This document shows positions 34,872-44,413 of a stretch of 64,000 nt of DNA, piece by piece. The stretch comes from Qipengyuania gaetbuli (lineage in GTDB: Bacteria > Pseudomonadota > Alphaproteobacteria > Sphingomonadales > Sphingomonadaceae), in assembly GCF_009827315.1 (NCBI RefSeq), contig NZ_WTYF01000004.1, positions 372,001 to 436,000 of the forward strand, given 5' to 3'. Each line of letters opens with the position of its first letter. The first letter of the stretch is position 1. The notes under the pieces were generated by a model. That model searched no databases. It saw only the letters and a list, made by a program, of their open reading frames with translations, and was not told the DNA's origin. Position numbers and translations under genes: made by a program.

Positions 34872-35324
34872 ATGCGCGTTTATCTGGTGGTGATGGACGA
34901 GACGGAGGAAGCACAGCGGGCGCTGCGCTTTGCCTCGCTGCGGGCGCAGCAGACGGGCGGATCGGTGCATATCCTCGCCCTCGTGCCGCAGCAGACCTTC
35001 AACGCTTTCGGAGGCGTGCAGGCGACGATCGAGCAGGAAGCGCGCGAACGTGCCGAGGTCATGGCCAACAATGCCGCCGGCAACATCTTCGCGGAAATGG
35101 GCAAGATGCCGGTCATCGCCGTGCGGCCCGGTGCGCCTGCCGATGTTATCAACAAGTACCTCGAAGAACACGGCGAAGTTGCCGCACTCGTCCTCGGCAC
35201 GGCCAAGGCCGGCGGCAAGGATCCGCTGGTGCAGCATTTCTCCGCCCGGGCGAGCGAGCTGCCCTGCCCGCTCTACATCGTGCCCGGATCGCTGACTCGC
35301 GAACAGATCGACGCGCTGGGTTAG
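34872..35324 (+). CDS. Universal stress protein (UspA family)
   Basis: A 150-residue single-domain Usp (YLVVMDETEEAQRALRFASL at the start, LVLGTAKAGGKDPLVQHFSA near the ATP-binding C-terminal loop). The nucleotide motif G-2x-G-9x-G(S/T) is only partly matched, so ATP binding is uncertain. I chose ATG 34872, preceded by GGGGAG; longer frames begin in the divergent promoter region. The 3' end overlaps the convergent RNase R gene by 4 bp. Confidence 0.86.
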   Translation: MRVYLVVMDETEEAQRALRFASLRAQQTGGSVHILALVPQQTFNAFGGVQATIEQEARERAEVMANNAAGNIFAEMGKMPVIAVRPGAPADVINKYLEEHGEVAALVLGTAKAGGKDPLVQHFSARASELPCPLYIVPGSLTREQIDALG

Positions 35325-37630
35325 CGCTTCTTGCCGCGCCCCTGGTGGCGGATGTTCTTGGGCCGCCCGCGCTGGCCCTGCGAATGCTTCTGGCGGGGGG
35401 CGCCCTGCCCTTTCACGAACGGCTTCTTCTTGGGCGCAGGGCGTTCGCCGCGCCGTTCGATCGGCGCACCGTCGCTGTCGGGCACCTCAAATTTGAGCGC
35501 ACCGGTCAGCGCGTTCGCCTCAGCCAGCTTGAGCTTCAGCCTGTCGCCCACGGCATAGGTCGTACCCGAGCTTTCGCCGGTCAGCTTCTGCGCCGCTTCG
35601 TCATAGCTGAAATATTCGCGGCCGAGCGTTGAAACGGGGACCAGCCCGTCGCCGCCCAGTTTCTCGATCGTGGCGAAGAAGCCGAAGCCCTGCACGCCGG
35701 TAATGCGGGTGTCGAACACTTCGCCCACGCGGCCCGACAGCCAAGCAGCGACATAGCGGTCGATGGTATCGCGCTCCGCCTCCATCGCACGGCGCTCGGT
35801 CTGGCTGATGGCATCGGTGATCTGGCTGAGCGCGGTCCTGTCACGGTCCGACAGGCCGGAGCTTTCCGGGATGTCATGGTTCTTCGGCCGCGGCTGTTCG
35901 AGCTTGTAGGCATCGACCAGCGCGCGGTGGACGAGCAGGTCCGCATAGCGGCGGATAGGCGATGTGAAATGCGCATAGCTGCCCAGCGCCAGGCCGAAGT
36001 GGCCCGCATTGGCCGGACCGTAATAGGCCTGCGTCTGGCTGCGCAGGACAGCCTCCATGATCAGCGCCTTTTCGGCCGGATCGGCAATGTCCTTGAGCAT
36101 GCGGTTGAACAGGCCCGGCGTGATCACCTGGCCCAGCGCGAAATTGCGGCCCTGCGTGGCGAGATAATCCTTGAACGCGGTCAGCTTCTCGCGGCTCGGG
36201 GTTTCGTGAATGCGGTAGACGACGGGCGCCTTCTTCGCTTCCAGCGCCTTGGCTGCGGCGACATTGGCGGCGATCATGAAGTCTTCCACCACGCGGTGCG
36301 CATCGAGGCGTTCGCGCACGGCGATTTCCTCGATCTGGCCGGCATCGTTGAGGCGCACCTGCCGTTCGGGCAGTTCGAGGTCGAGCGGGTCGCGCGCCAC
36401 GCGCGCCCGGTGGAGCAGCTTCCACGCGCCCCACAGGTGCTTGAGCACATCGTCGGCGCTGCCATCGTCGATGGCCTTCTGCGCGTCCTCATAGGCGATG
36501 TTGCCCGAAATGCGGACGATGGCGCGGGTGAAGCGCCAGTCGGTGACCTTGCCGTCCTTGTCGATGTGCATGTGGCAGGCCATCGCCGCACGGTCCTCGC
36601 CTTCGACGAGCGAGCACACATTGGCGCTGAGGATTTCGGGTAGCATCGGGACGACGCGGTCGGGGAAATAGACCGAGTTGCCGCGCTTCCTCGCCTCGCG
36701 GTCGAGCGCGCCGCCGGGGCGGACGTAGAAGCTGACATCGGCAATGGCGACGATGGCGCGGTAGCCGCCCTTGTCGTCGGGTTCAGCCCAGATGGCATCG
36801 TCGTGGTCGCGCGCGTCGGCGGGGTCGATGGCGACGATCGGCACGTCGCGCAGGTCTTCGCGCTGGTCCACGCTCAGCGGCAGGTCGGAGACGGCGTTCG
36901 CCTCCTCCATAGCGCCATCGGGGAAGATGTGCGGGATGCCGTGCTTGGCGATGGCGATGAGGCTGAAGCTCTTGGGCGCCAGCGGGTCGCCGATGACCTC
37001 AATCACCTTGACCTTGGCGCGAGGGCTCTTGCCCATGCGCTCGGCAAGGACGAGCTCGCCTTCCTTCGCTTCGCCGAGGTCACCGATGGGCGCGCTTTCG
37101 CGCACGCGCTTGTCGACCGGAGCGAGCCACGGCTTGCCGCCGCCGTCCATCTCGACGACGCCCATGAGCCCTTCGGTGCGGGCCGGGAGCTTCTTCATCG
37201 GATGGGCGATCCACCCGCGGTCGGTCTCTTCGGTGCGGGCAAGGAAGCGGTCGCCGCGCTTCAATGCGGCAAGTTTCTTGCTTTCCTTGACCACGAGGCG
37301 CGGCGGTTTCTGGCCGCCGTCGGTCTCCCAGTTCTCGGGCACGGCGACGGGCGCGCCATCCTCGATCTCGACGACCTTGAGCACGGTGACCTTCGGCACG
37401 CCGCCCATGCGGTGATAGGCGGTGCGCTTGCCGTCGATCAGGCCTTCTTCGGCCATGTCCTTGAGACGCTTTTTGAGCGCGATCTTTTCCTGCCCCTTGA
37501 GGCCGAATGCCTTGGCGATTTCGCGCTTGCCCGCCGGTGTCGGCGAACCCTGGATGAATTCGAGTATCTGTGTCTTTGAGGGCAGCCCCTGCGGGAGCCC
37601 CGTCCTGTTCTGTTTTTTCATGCGCGCCAT
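35321..37630 (-). CDS. rnr: Ribonuclease R
   Basis: A 769-residue 3'-5' exoribonuclease that degrades structured RNA and takes part in rRNA quality control and trans-translation. It has an N-terminal winged helix (LPSKTQILEFIQGSPTPAG), cold-shock domains, and the RNB catalytic core with IDPADARDHDDAIW carrying the metal-binding aspartates. A C-terminal S1 domain (RVGEVFDTRITGVQGFGFFA) and a very basic tail rich in Lys, Arg and Gln follow. Two ATGs (37630 and 37621) are possible starts. The M28 peptidase gene ends 12 bp upstream. Confidence 0.95.
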   Translation of the reverse strand: MARMKKQNRTGLPQGLPSKTQILEFIQGSPTPAGKREIAKAFGLKGQEKIALKKRLKDMAEEGLIDGKRTAYHRMGGVPKVTVLKVVEIEDGAPVAVPENWETDGGQKPPRLVVKESKKLAALKRGDRFLARTEETDRGWIAHPMKKLPARTEGLMGVVEMDGGGKPWLAPVDKRVRESAPIGDLGEAKEGELVLAERMGKSPRAKVKVIEVIGDPLAPKSFSLIAIAKHGIPHIFPDGAMEEANAVSDLPLSVDQREDLRDVPIVAIDPADARDHDDAIWAEPDDKGGYRAIVAIADVSFYVRPGGALDREARKRGNSVYFPDRVVPMLPEILSANVCSLVEGEDRAAMACHMHIDKDGKVTDWRFTRAIVRISGNIAYEDAQKAIDDGSADDVLKHLWGAWKLLHRARVARDPLDLELPERQVRLNDAGQIEEIAVRERLDAHRVVEDFMIAANVAAAKALEAKKAPVVYRIHETPSREKLTAFKDYLATQGRNFALGQVITPGLFNRMLKDIADPAEKALIMEAVLRSQTQAYYGPANAGHFGLALGSYAHFTSPIRRYADLLVHRALVDAYKLEQPRPKNHDIPESSGLSDRDRTALSQITDAISQTERRAMEAERDTIDRYVAAWLSGRVGEVFDTRITGVQGFGFFATIEKLGGDGLVPVSTLGREYFSYDEAAQKLTGESSGTTYAVGDRLKLKLAEANALTGALKFEVPDSDGAPIERRGERPAPKKKPFVKGQGAPRQKHSQGQRGRPKNIRHQGRGKKR

Positions 37631-37642
37631 ATGGGGACGCGT

Positions 37643-39025
37643 TTACTCGGTTTCACCCTCTGCCGCAGCAATTGGTGCGAATTGTCCGGCGGGGACCGCG
37701 CTGGCGAAGGGGCTGCAGGCACCGCCCGAAGAGCAGGCGGCGACACCGAAGATCCAGTCGTCGCCGCGAACTGGTTCGATATGGCTGAGCTTGCGCTCTT
37801 CCATGGGCGTGGCCTCCCCGACAGGGGTTTCGAAAGCCATGATGGCCACCTGGTCTTCGCGCCATGCGGGCTCGTCTGTCCGGCGCTTGCCGACGAGGTA
37901 GTAGCTGGCGCCTTCCACGCCCTGCCATTCGATCAGCGTGTCGGTGCGGACCGCGGCATTGGCAGTCACGACCGGCGGCTTGGGCGTGCTCGCCAGCTTG
38001 TCGAGCGCACGGATGTTGAACTGCGTTACCTTGGCGAGATAGGGGAAATCCATCTCGTCGGGGGTGTCGCCATAGACCGTGCCATCCTCAGTGCGCAGGT
38101 CCTGGTGCTGGTGTTCGTAATCCTCGACCGCGACGGTGATGCGCACGGCGGGATAGCCCTTTTCGAGGAAGGGGATCTGGTCCCCGCCCCGACCCATGCG
38201 GTCGGTCCGCCAGATCTGGCGCACGTCGAGGACGCCTTCGGCCTTGTCGGCCAGTCCGTCGAGCCAGCGGGAGAGGTTGCGGCTCGGCGTATCGTTCTCG
38301 CCGCCTTCGCGCCGCTGGGCAGCGCGCAGTTCTTCGGTCAGGTCGGCACGCGGGCCTTCGGAGAACACGCGGACGTGCTCGTCGTCGCAATAGCCGTCGC
38401 TGCCGCAGGAACCGCCGACGATGTCGTTGTTGAGCACGGCCTTCACATCCCAGCCCTGCTCTGCAGCATAATCCGCCATCAGGCGTCCGCCGTAGAGGCC
38501 CTGCTCTTCGCCCGAAAGCAGCGCGTAGACGATGGTCACGGGGTAGCTGCGCTGCGATAGCTGCCGCGCCGCCTCCAGGACGAGGACCGTGCCTGAACCA
38601 TCGTCGTTCGCGCCCGGTGCATCAACCTTCCAGTCGAGCGGGTCGGAGCCGCGGCTGTCGATATGCGCCTGGACGATGACGACCTCGTTCGGCCGTTCGG
38701 TCCCTCGCTGGATGGCGACGGCATTGCGCAGGCGCGTGGGCTGCGGGATGCGGCGGCCCTCGACCACGGTTTCGGGTGCCACGACTTCGAGGCAATCACC
38801 GCAAGCAGCACCGATCCGGCGGAATTCGGCAAGGCCCCAATCCACGGCAGCGCCGATGCCGCGCTTAGGATTGTCCTGTTCGGACAGGGTGTGGCGCGTG
38901 CCGAAAGCGACCAGCGTGTCGATATCGGCGCGCAGGCGCGCTTCGGAAACATCGGCAGCGGGATCGGCGTCCTGTGCAGCTAGAGGGGTGGCGACGAGTG
39001 CGGCTAGAAGGGCGAGCTTTTTCAT
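37643..39025 (-). CDS. Secreted M28-family metallopeptidase
   Basis: A 460-residue zinc aminopeptidase-like protein with a signal peptide (MKKLALLAALVATPLAA). Metal-ligand motifs of the M28 group are AHIDSRG, APGANDDGSGTVLVLEAARQ (bridging Asp) and LLSGEEQGLYGG (catalytic Glu-Glu), with a later D/H in TVAVEDYEHQHQD. A C-terminal fibronectin-like stretch (about 350-460) ends in a Cys pair (ACSSGGACS). It is likely periplasmic or secreted and degrades peptides, with the substrate unknown. It is 12 bp from rnr on the same strand, so co-transcription is possible but not functionally obvious. Confidence 0.88.
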   Translation of the reverse strand: MKKLALLAALVATPLAAQDADPAADVSEARLRADIDTLVAFGTRHTLSEQDNPKRGIGAAVDWGLAEFRRIGAACGDCLEVVAPETVVEGRRIPQPTRLRNAVAIQRGTERPNEVVIVQAHIDSRGSDPLDWKVDAPGANDDGSGTVLVLEAARQLSQRSYPVTIVYALLSGEEQGLYGGRLMADYAAEQGWDVKAVLNNDIVGGSCGSDGYCDDEHVRVFSEGPRADLTEELRAAQRREGGENDTPSRNLSRWLDGLADKAEGVLDVRQIWRTDRMGRGGDQIPFLEKGYPAVRITVAVEDYEHQHQDLRTEDGTVYGDTPDEMDFPYLAKVTQFNIRALDKLASTPKPPVVTANAAVRTDTLIEWQGVEGASYYLVGKRRTDEPAWREDQVAIMAFETPVGEATPMEERKLSHIEPVRGDDWIFGVAACSSGGACSPFASAVPAGQFAPIAAAEGETE

Positions 39026-39061
39026 GCCGCCTGTCTTCCGCAGAAGCGCGCTCAGATCAAG

Positions 39062-40603
39062 CTAGTATGCCTTCGCCAGCAGCACGCGTTCGATAGCCGG
39101 CTTGCCGGTGAAGATGCATGCGCCGTCTGCGGGCCCCGAACCGAGCGGCACGTTGCGCATGGTCAACTTGAGCGCCTTGAGGCGTTCGACGACCTGCTCC
39201 AGATCTGCGCCGGTGGGCTTCGACCACTGGACCTCGACCCAGCCCGGATAACGGGACGCGGCGAAGAATTTTTCCACCTCGGCGAAATCGGTCACGCCGC
39301 GCGTGATGTTCGCCTCGCGGCGCTCCTGCGCTTCGGAGAAGATCGCGTCCTGCATATCGGCAAGGATGGCAGGGATGGTTCGCCCTGCTTCCTCGCGCGT
39401 CGGGGTCTGGAAATCGGGCTTGCCGGTCGCCTCGTCCCACAGTCGGTCGCGGCGCAGCAGGCTGACGACGCCGTTTTCCATGTCGCGGCCGCCGACCTCG
39501 ACGATGATCGGAGCGCCCTTGCGCACCCAGTCCCAGCGCTTGGCGGCAGCCTTGCCGGGGCGCGTGTCGAGCAGCACGCGGATCGGCTCGCCGACGGCAA
39601 ACTGGGCGGCGAGCGTTGCGCGCAGCGCTTCGCAATATTCGACCAGCGCATCGTCTTCGGGCTTGTCGCGCAGCATCGGCAGGATCACGACCTGCTGCGG
39701 AGCAATCTTGGGCGGCAGGCGCAGCCCGTCATCGTCGCCATGCGTCATGATGACGCCGCCCACCATGCGGGTCGAAACGCCCCAGCTGGTGGTGTGGCAC
39801 AGGCTCTCGCCGCCTTCCTTGTTCTGGTACTTGATGCCGCTGGCATGGGCGAAATTCGTGCCGAGATAGTGGCTGGTGCCCGCCTGCAGGGCCTTGCCGT
39901 CCTGCATCATGGCCTCGATCGACCAGGTCTCGACCGCACCCGGGAAACGCTCGTTCTCGGGCTTTTCGCCGGCAATGACGGGTAGCGACAGATCCTCTTC
40001 CGCAAAGGCGCGGTAGACTTCCAGCATGGTCAGCGTGTGTTCGCGCGCCTCTGCCTCGTCGGCATGGGCGGTATGGCCTTCCTGCCAGAGGAATTCGCTG
40101 GTGCGCAGGAACATGCGGGTGCGCATTTCCCAGCGCACGACGTTCGCCCACTGGTTGAGCTTCAGCGGCAGGTCGCGCCAGCTCTGCACCCAGCGCGCCA
40201 TGGCATCGCCGATGATCGTTTCCGAAGTCGGGCGGACGACCAGCGGCTCTTCCAGCTTCGCTTCGGGATCGGGGATCAGCCCGCCTTCCGGTCCCGCGAT
40301 CAGGCGGTGGTGCGTGACGACCGCCATTTCCTTGGCGAAGCCTTCGACATGCTCTGCCTCGCGCTCGAAATTCGACAGCGGGATGAAGATCGGGAAATAG
40401 GCGTTGGAATGGCCCGTCGCCTTGATCCGGTCATCCAGCAGGCGCTGCATGCGTTCCCAGATGCCGTAGCCCCACGGGCGGATGACCATGCAGCCGCGCA
40501 CCCCCGATTCCTCGGCCATTTCGGCGGCGGAGATGACTTCCTGGTACCAGGCGGCGAAGTCGTCGGCGCGCTTGGTGTTCAAGGCATGGCGGATCTGGGC
40601 CAC
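39062..40603 (-). CDS. proS: Prolyl-tRNA synthetase, eukaryote/archaea-like form
   Basis: A class II aminoacyl-tRNA synthetase of 513 residues. KRADDFAAWYQEVI and VRGCMVIRPWGYGIWERMQ at the start, plus the absence of the large editing insertion, mark the eukaryote/archaea-like type instead of the long E. coli type. Motif 2/3 regions include VRWEMRTRMFLRTSEFLWQE. I chose GTG 40603, preceded by AGGAA, since the upstream extension is not conserved. phaR lies 48 bp upstream on the same strand. Confidence 0.93.
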   Translation of the reverse strand: MAQIRHALNTKRADDFAAWYQEVISAAEMAEESGVRGCMVIRPWGYGIWERMQRLLDDRIKATGHSNAYFPIFIPLSNFEREAEHVEGFAKEMAVVTHHRLIAGPEGGLIPDPEAKLEEPLVVRPTSETIIGDAMARWVQSWRDLPLKLNQWANVVRWEMRTRMFLRTSEFLWQEGHTAHADEAEAREHTLTMLEVYRAFAEEDLSLPVIAGEKPENERFPGAVETWSIEAMMQDGKALQAGTSHYLGTNFAHASGIKYQNKEGGESLCHTTSWGVSTRMVGGVIMTHGDDDGLRLPPKIAPQQVVILPMLRDKPEDDALVEYCEALRATLAAQFAVGEPIRVLLDTRPGKAAAKRWDWVRKGAPIIVEVGGRDMENGVVSLLRRDRLWDEATGKPDFQTPTREEAGRTIPAILADMQDAIFSEAQERREANITRGVTDFAEVEKFFAASRYPGWVEVQWSKPTGADLEQVVERLKALKLTMRNVPLGSGPADGACIFTGKPAIERVLLAKAY

Positions 40604-40651
40604 GGGGCAATTCCTGTATCTGGGTGGGTGTCGGCGCGCGGGCCGATGCAA

Positions 40652-41200
40652 TTATTTGCCGAGTTCGTCCAGCTTCTTCTGCATGGCGGCCATCTGCTTG
40701 CGCATCTCGGCCAGTTCGTCGGCCTGGTCCGGCTTCGGCGGCGATTTGCGCGCACCCGGGATCAGCGCCTCGGCTGCGTTCTGCATCATCTTGAAGTTGG
40801 CTTCCGCCATCTTGGCGAGCGGATTGGCCTCGATCCCCTTGGCGAAGGCGGCTTGCAGCTGTTCCCGGTTCTTACGGAAATTCGCCATGCTGGCTTCGAG
40901 ATAGCTCGGCATCATCGACTGCATCGAATTGCCGTACATTGAGATTAGGTCGCGCAGGAAGCTGACGGGCAGCATCTGCTGCGAACCGTGGCTTTCCTCT
41001 TCCACGATGATCTGGGTCAGGATCGTATGGGTGATGTCGTCGCCGCTCTTGGCGTCGAGCACCTGGAAGTCGACATTCTCGCGGACCATCTTTGCCAGGT
41101 CGTCGAGCGTGATGTAGCTGGACGTGTCGGTGTTGTAGAGTCGACGGTTGGCGTACTTCTTGATCGTGATCGGTTCGCCTTCGGCGGTCCGCTTTGCCAT
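40652..41200 (-). CDS. phaR: Polyhydroxyalkanoate synthesis repressor PhaR
   Basis: A 182-residue DNA-binding repressor that also binds PHA granules. The N-terminal domain is canonical (ITIKKYANRRLYNTDTSSYI, then LDDLAKMVRENVDFQVLDAK). The middle contains ISMYGNSMQSMMPSYLEASM, typical of the PHB-accumulation regulator domain. The C-terminus is a short coiled coil (ELAEMRKQMAAMQKKLDEL). Its presence implies PHA metabolism, though no phaC or phasin gene is in the window. TGC-rich boxes lie directly upstream and may be its own operators. Confidence 0.94.
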   Translation of the reverse strand: MAKRTAEGEPITIKKYANRRLYNTDTSSYITLDDLAKMVRENVDFQVLDAKSGDDITHTILTQIIVEEESHGSQQMLPVSFLRDLISMYGNSMQSMMPSYLEASMANFRKNREQLQAAFAKGIEANPLAKMAEANFKMMQNAAEALIPGARKSPPKPDQADELAEMRKQMAAMQKKLDELGK

Positions 41201-41220
41201 GGATTGCTTCCCCCAATCTA

Positions 41221-41259
41221 TTGTGCAGTGCAGCCCCGCTTAGCAGCCGCACAATGTGC
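41221..41259. promoter_or_regulatory. TGC-rich boxes upstream of phaR, candidate PhaR operators
   Basis: TTGTGCAGTGCAG (41221-41233) and the near-palindrome GCACAATGTGC (41249-41259) lie 20-60 bp upstream of the phaR start. PhaR proteins of other alphaproteobacteria bind TGC-rich sites in phasin and phaR promoters. Autoregulation here is an inference. Confidence 0.4.
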
Positions 41260-41276
41260 AGCGCAACACGAGAGAT

Positions 41277-42314
41277 TCACCGTGCGAAGCGGTGTCCCAG
41301 AATGGTCAGCAGTTCGTATTGGGAAACAGCGGTTTGCTGCGCAGCATCGGGAAGGTAATAGGGCAGTTCGACCCAGTCGCCCTCCCCGATTTCGGGAGCT
41401 GCGCCGAGGTCGATCACGATCATGTCCATCGACACCTTGCCGAGGATGGGGAGGCTGCGTCCCGCGTGGGCGAAGGCCGCGCCGCCCCATGCGCGCAGGA
41501 TGCCGTCGGCATAGCCGAGCGAGACTACACCGGTGCGCATCCGCGCCTGCGCGGTGAAGGTGGCGTTGTAGCCGACCGTATCGCCCGCCTCGATCGTCCG
41601 GGACTGGATGATCGCTGCGCGCGGTGTGACGACCTGCCTGATCTGACCGGCAAGTTCCTCGCGCGGGACTCCTCCGTAAAGTGAAAGGCCCGGGCGGGTC
41701 AGGTCGAAATGATAGTCGGGCCCAAGGGCAATGCCTGCGCTGTTCGCAAGGCTTTTGGCCTTGTGCGGGATCAGCTTCGCTGCTGCGTCGAAGCGGTCGC
41801 GCTGGGCCGCGTTCATCGGGCTGTCTTCGTCCGCGCACGCGAGATGGCTCATGATGACCTCGACCTGCAGCGAACGGATCACCGGGTCTGCAGCCTCAGC
41901 AGCGCTGATGCCGAGCCGGTTGATGCCCGTGTCCACCATGAGATGGCACCCACCGCCGCCACTCTCGCTCCACAGCCTTGCCTGCCGGAGGGAATCGATC
42001 ACCGGTCTCACGCCTGTCTGGCGCGCAAAGGCCGCATCGGCGTCGCTTTGGGGACCGTGGAGCACGGCGACCTGTTCGGGCGGCACGTGCGTTATGACCG
42101 CAGGAACTTCGGACCAGTGGGCGACGAAGAAATCGCGGCAACCGGCATCGCGCAGGACCGGCACGCAGTGCTCCACGCCCAGCCCGTAACAATTGGCTTT
42201 CACTGCCGCCCCGGCACGCGCAGACCCGCTCAACCGGTCGAGCGTGCGCCAGTTGTGCGCCAGCGCCTCGCGATCGATATCGAGCCTGAGTGTGGGCGGC
42301 GGAAGCTCAGCCAT
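41277..42314 (-). CDS. alr: Alanine racemase
   Basis: A 345-residue PLP enzyme that makes D-alanine for peptidoglycan. The N-terminal barrel carries the PLP Lys in GAAVKANCYGLGVEH (residue about 32; the usual motif is VKADAYGLG). VDTGINRLGIS holds the pyridine-contacting region, and VGYNATFTAQ supplies the catalytic Tyr of the second site. The metal/domain-swap motif region is KVSMDMIVIDL. ATG 42314 overlaps the MFS stop by 8 bp; the longer frame within that gene is unlikely. Confidence 0.93.
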   Translation of the reverse strand: MAELPPPTLRLDIDREALAHNWRTLDRLSGSARAGAAVKANCYGLGVEHCVPVLRDAGCRDFFVAHWSEVPAVITHVPPEQVAVLHGPQSDADAAFARQTGVRPVIDSLRQARLWSESGGGGCHLMVDTGINRLGISAAEAADPVIRSLQVEVIMSHLACADEDSPMNAAQRDRFDAAAKLIPHKAKSLANSAGIALGPDYHFDLTRPGLSLYGGVPREELAGQIRQVVTPRAAIIQSRTIEAGDTVGYNATFTAQARMRTGVVSLGYADGILRAWGGAAFAHAGRSLPILGKVSMDMIVIDLGAAPEIGEGDWVELPYYLPDAAQQTAVSQYELLTILGHRFAR

Positions 42315-43944
42315 TGGCCTCTTCGAAGTCCTTGGGCGGTCCGTCGGGAATGCCCCACCAGGCGACAACCAGGCCGAAAGCGACGATGGCGATGGTGTAC
42401 CACAGGCCCGAATAGACGTCGCCGGTCATGGCCACGATGTAGCCGGCAATCAGCGGCAGGAACCCTCCGAGATAGCCTGCACCGATGTGGTAGGGGATGG
42501 ACATGGAGCTGTAGCGGATACGCGCGGGGAACATCTCGCACAGCAGCGCGGCCACCGAGCCATAAGTCAGTGCCGACAGCATGCCGCAAACCAGCAGCAG
42601 GCCGATGGTGCCGAGAATGCTCGACATTGGCGGGGACTGCCGTTCGAAACTGTAGCCGCTCTTTTCAAGCCAACCCTGGATGGTCGCGCGCCGGTCGGCA
42701 TCGCCCAGCGCGGCATAGCTGTGGCGCGTTTCGCCGACGCCAATTTCGGCAGCCGCTTCGCCCGTCGCCGGCGCGCCGGTGTCGATCGTATAGGGCACGC
42801 CCAGCGCGGTCAGATCCTGCAGCACGCGGCCGCAGGCGCTGGCCTGTACCTCGGCAAAGGGATCGTAGTCGCACTCAAGGCCGCTGACCGTGACAGGCGC
42901 CGCCTTGGCGCTGGCCGACAGGCCCGGGTTCGCAAGCGCTCCCATCCCCCAAAACACGGGGAATAGCAGCACGAGCGAGGCAATCGCGCCGATGATGATC
43001 GGCTTCTTGCGCCCCACGCGGTCGGACCATTTCCCGACCATGATGTAGAACGCCATCGAGATAGTGCCAGCGATCAGCAGCATCCATTCGACGATGCCTT
43101 CCTCGACCCGCATCGGGCCGCGCAGGAACGACAGGCCCGAGAAGAACGCGGTGTACCAGATCGTCGTCAGGATGCCGGTGATGCCGAACAGCGCGACGAA
43201 GATGCGCTTCGGATTGCCCGGATAGGTCATGCTTTCCTTGAACGGGTTGGCCGAAGTTTCGCCCGCTTCCTTCATGGCCTGGAACACCGGGCTTTCGGAC
43301 AGTTTCAAGCGCATCCACAAAGAGATGCCGAGCAGGATGATCGAGAGCAGGAAGGGAATGCGCCAGCCCCATGCCGCGAAATCTTCCGCCGGGATCAGCG
43401 CCCGGCAGGCGAGGACCACGATGATCGAGAGGACGAAGCCGCCGACCACGCTTGCCTGGATGAAGCTGGTGTAGAAACCGCGCTTTTCCGGCGGGGCATG
43501 CTCGGCAACGTAGATAGCCGCGCCGCCATATTCACCGCCCAGCGCCAACCCCTGCAGGATGCGCAGCCCAATGACAATGATCGGGGCGGCAATCCCGATG
43601 CTCGCGGCGCTGGGGATCAGGCCCACGCCCGCGGTCGCGATGCCCATCAGCGTAACGGTGACGAGGAATGTGTATTTGCGCCCGAGCCTGTCGCCGAGGA
43701 AGCCGAACAGGATCGCGCCAAGCGGGCGGAAACCGAAACCGACGGCGAAACCTGCCCAGACGAGCAGGACCTGCAGGGTCTCGTTGTCGCTCGGGAAGAA
43801 GGCAGCGCCGATCAGGCCGGCCAGTGTTCCGTAGATGAAGAAATCGTACCATTCGAAAATCGTGCCGGCACTGCTGGCGGCGATAACGAGGCGGATTTCC
43901 TTTTCGGTCGGCTCCCTTTGCAGAGCCCCCTCACCTGCGGACAT
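42307..43944 (-). CDS. MHS-family (ProP-like) MFS symporter with a large inserted loop
   Basis: A 545-residue proton symporter of the metabolite:H+ symporter family. Helix 1 signature SAGTIFEWYDFFIYGTLA, the loop 2-3 motif GFLGDRLGRKYTF, LRILQGLALGGEYGGAAIYV and the second-half motif GKWSDRVGRKKPII are typical. It is about 100 residues longer than ProP-type relatives because a polar segment (about 338-437) sits between membrane helices, probably outside the cytoplasm. It contains two Cys (GLECDYD, ASACGRV) that could form a disulfide. The substrate is unknown. The alanine racemase gene overlaps downstream. Confidence 0.88.
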   Translation of the reverse strand: MSAGEGALQREPTEKEIRLVIAASSAGTIFEWYDFFIYGTLAGLIGAAFFPSDNETLQVLLVWAGFAVGFGFRPLGAILFGFLGDRLGRKYTFLVTVTLMGIATAGVGLIPSAASIGIAAPIIVIGLRILQGLALGGEYGGAAIYVAEHAPPEKRGFYTSFIQASVVGGFVLSIIVVLACRALIPAEDFAAWGWRIPFLLSIILLGISLWMRLKLSESPVFQAMKEAGETSANPFKESMTYPGNPKRIFVALFGITGILTTIWYTAFFSGLSFLRGPMRVEEGIVEWMLLIAGTISMAFYIMVGKWSDRVGRKKPIIIGAIASLVLLFPVFWGMGALANPGLSASAKAAPVTVSGLECDYDPFAEVQASACGRVLQDLTALGVPYTIDTGAPATGEAAAEIGVGETRHSYAALGDADRRATIQGWLEKSGYSFERQSPPMSSILGTIGLLLVCGMLSALTYGSVAALLCEMFPARIRYSSMSIPYHIGAGYLGGFLPLIAGYIVAMTGDVYSGLWYTIAIVAFGLVVAWWGIPDGPPKDFEEANG

Positions 43945-43984
43945 GCTTGCGCTCCCCTTCCAGTTCTCTCGAGCGAAGCGCGGT

Positions 43985-44413
43985 TTAGCGGGCGTCGCCA
44001 GCCTTGCCTAGCGCGTCCACGGCCGCTCTCCACGGCAGCAGGATCGCGCCATGGCGACCGGGATACTCTTTGGCAGGTGCCAGCATTTCCAGGTCGGGCC
44101 AATCCGGCAGCGGCCCGTCGCCCGAAAGCCAGTCCTCTACATCGGAGGGCATGGCCAACAACCGGTCGCGACCTGCGTCGCCGCAATGGCGCGCGAATAT
44201 CGCACTCGCTGCCTGCCCTACTGCACACGCCGTGACCCTGAGGCCGGGAGTAACGAATGCCGGATCGGCGGAAAGCGAAAGCGTGCTGCCGCAAGTGCGC
44301 GAGTGGCTTTCACCCTGCAGCGGTGCGTCGGGATCGTAGGGATATTGCGCCAGCTCGACCGCGAGAGACAGGAAGGCGGGAGAATAGAGTGCGCCGCCCG
44401 GTGCGGCGCTCAC
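43985..44413 (-). CDS. IscU/SufU-like iron-sulfur scaffold family protein
   Basis: A 142-residue NifU N-terminal/IscU-type protein. The three cysteines expected of the family appear in HSRTCGS (about residue 41), RVTACAVGQAASAIF (about 63) and FARHCGD (about 76). The spacing after the third is shorter than in classical IscU, so it may be a divergent form. It follows cvpA with a 4-bp overlap. It may help assemble or carry Fe-S clusters; there are no other isc or suf genes nearby. Confidence 0.78.
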   Translation of the reverse strand: MSAAPGGALYSPAFLSLAVELAQYPYDPDAPLQGESHSRTCGSTLSLSADPAFVTPGLRVTACAVGQAASAIFARHCGDAGRDRLLAMPSDVEDWLSGDGPLPDWPDLEMLAPAKEYPGRHGAILLPWRAAVDALGKAGDAR

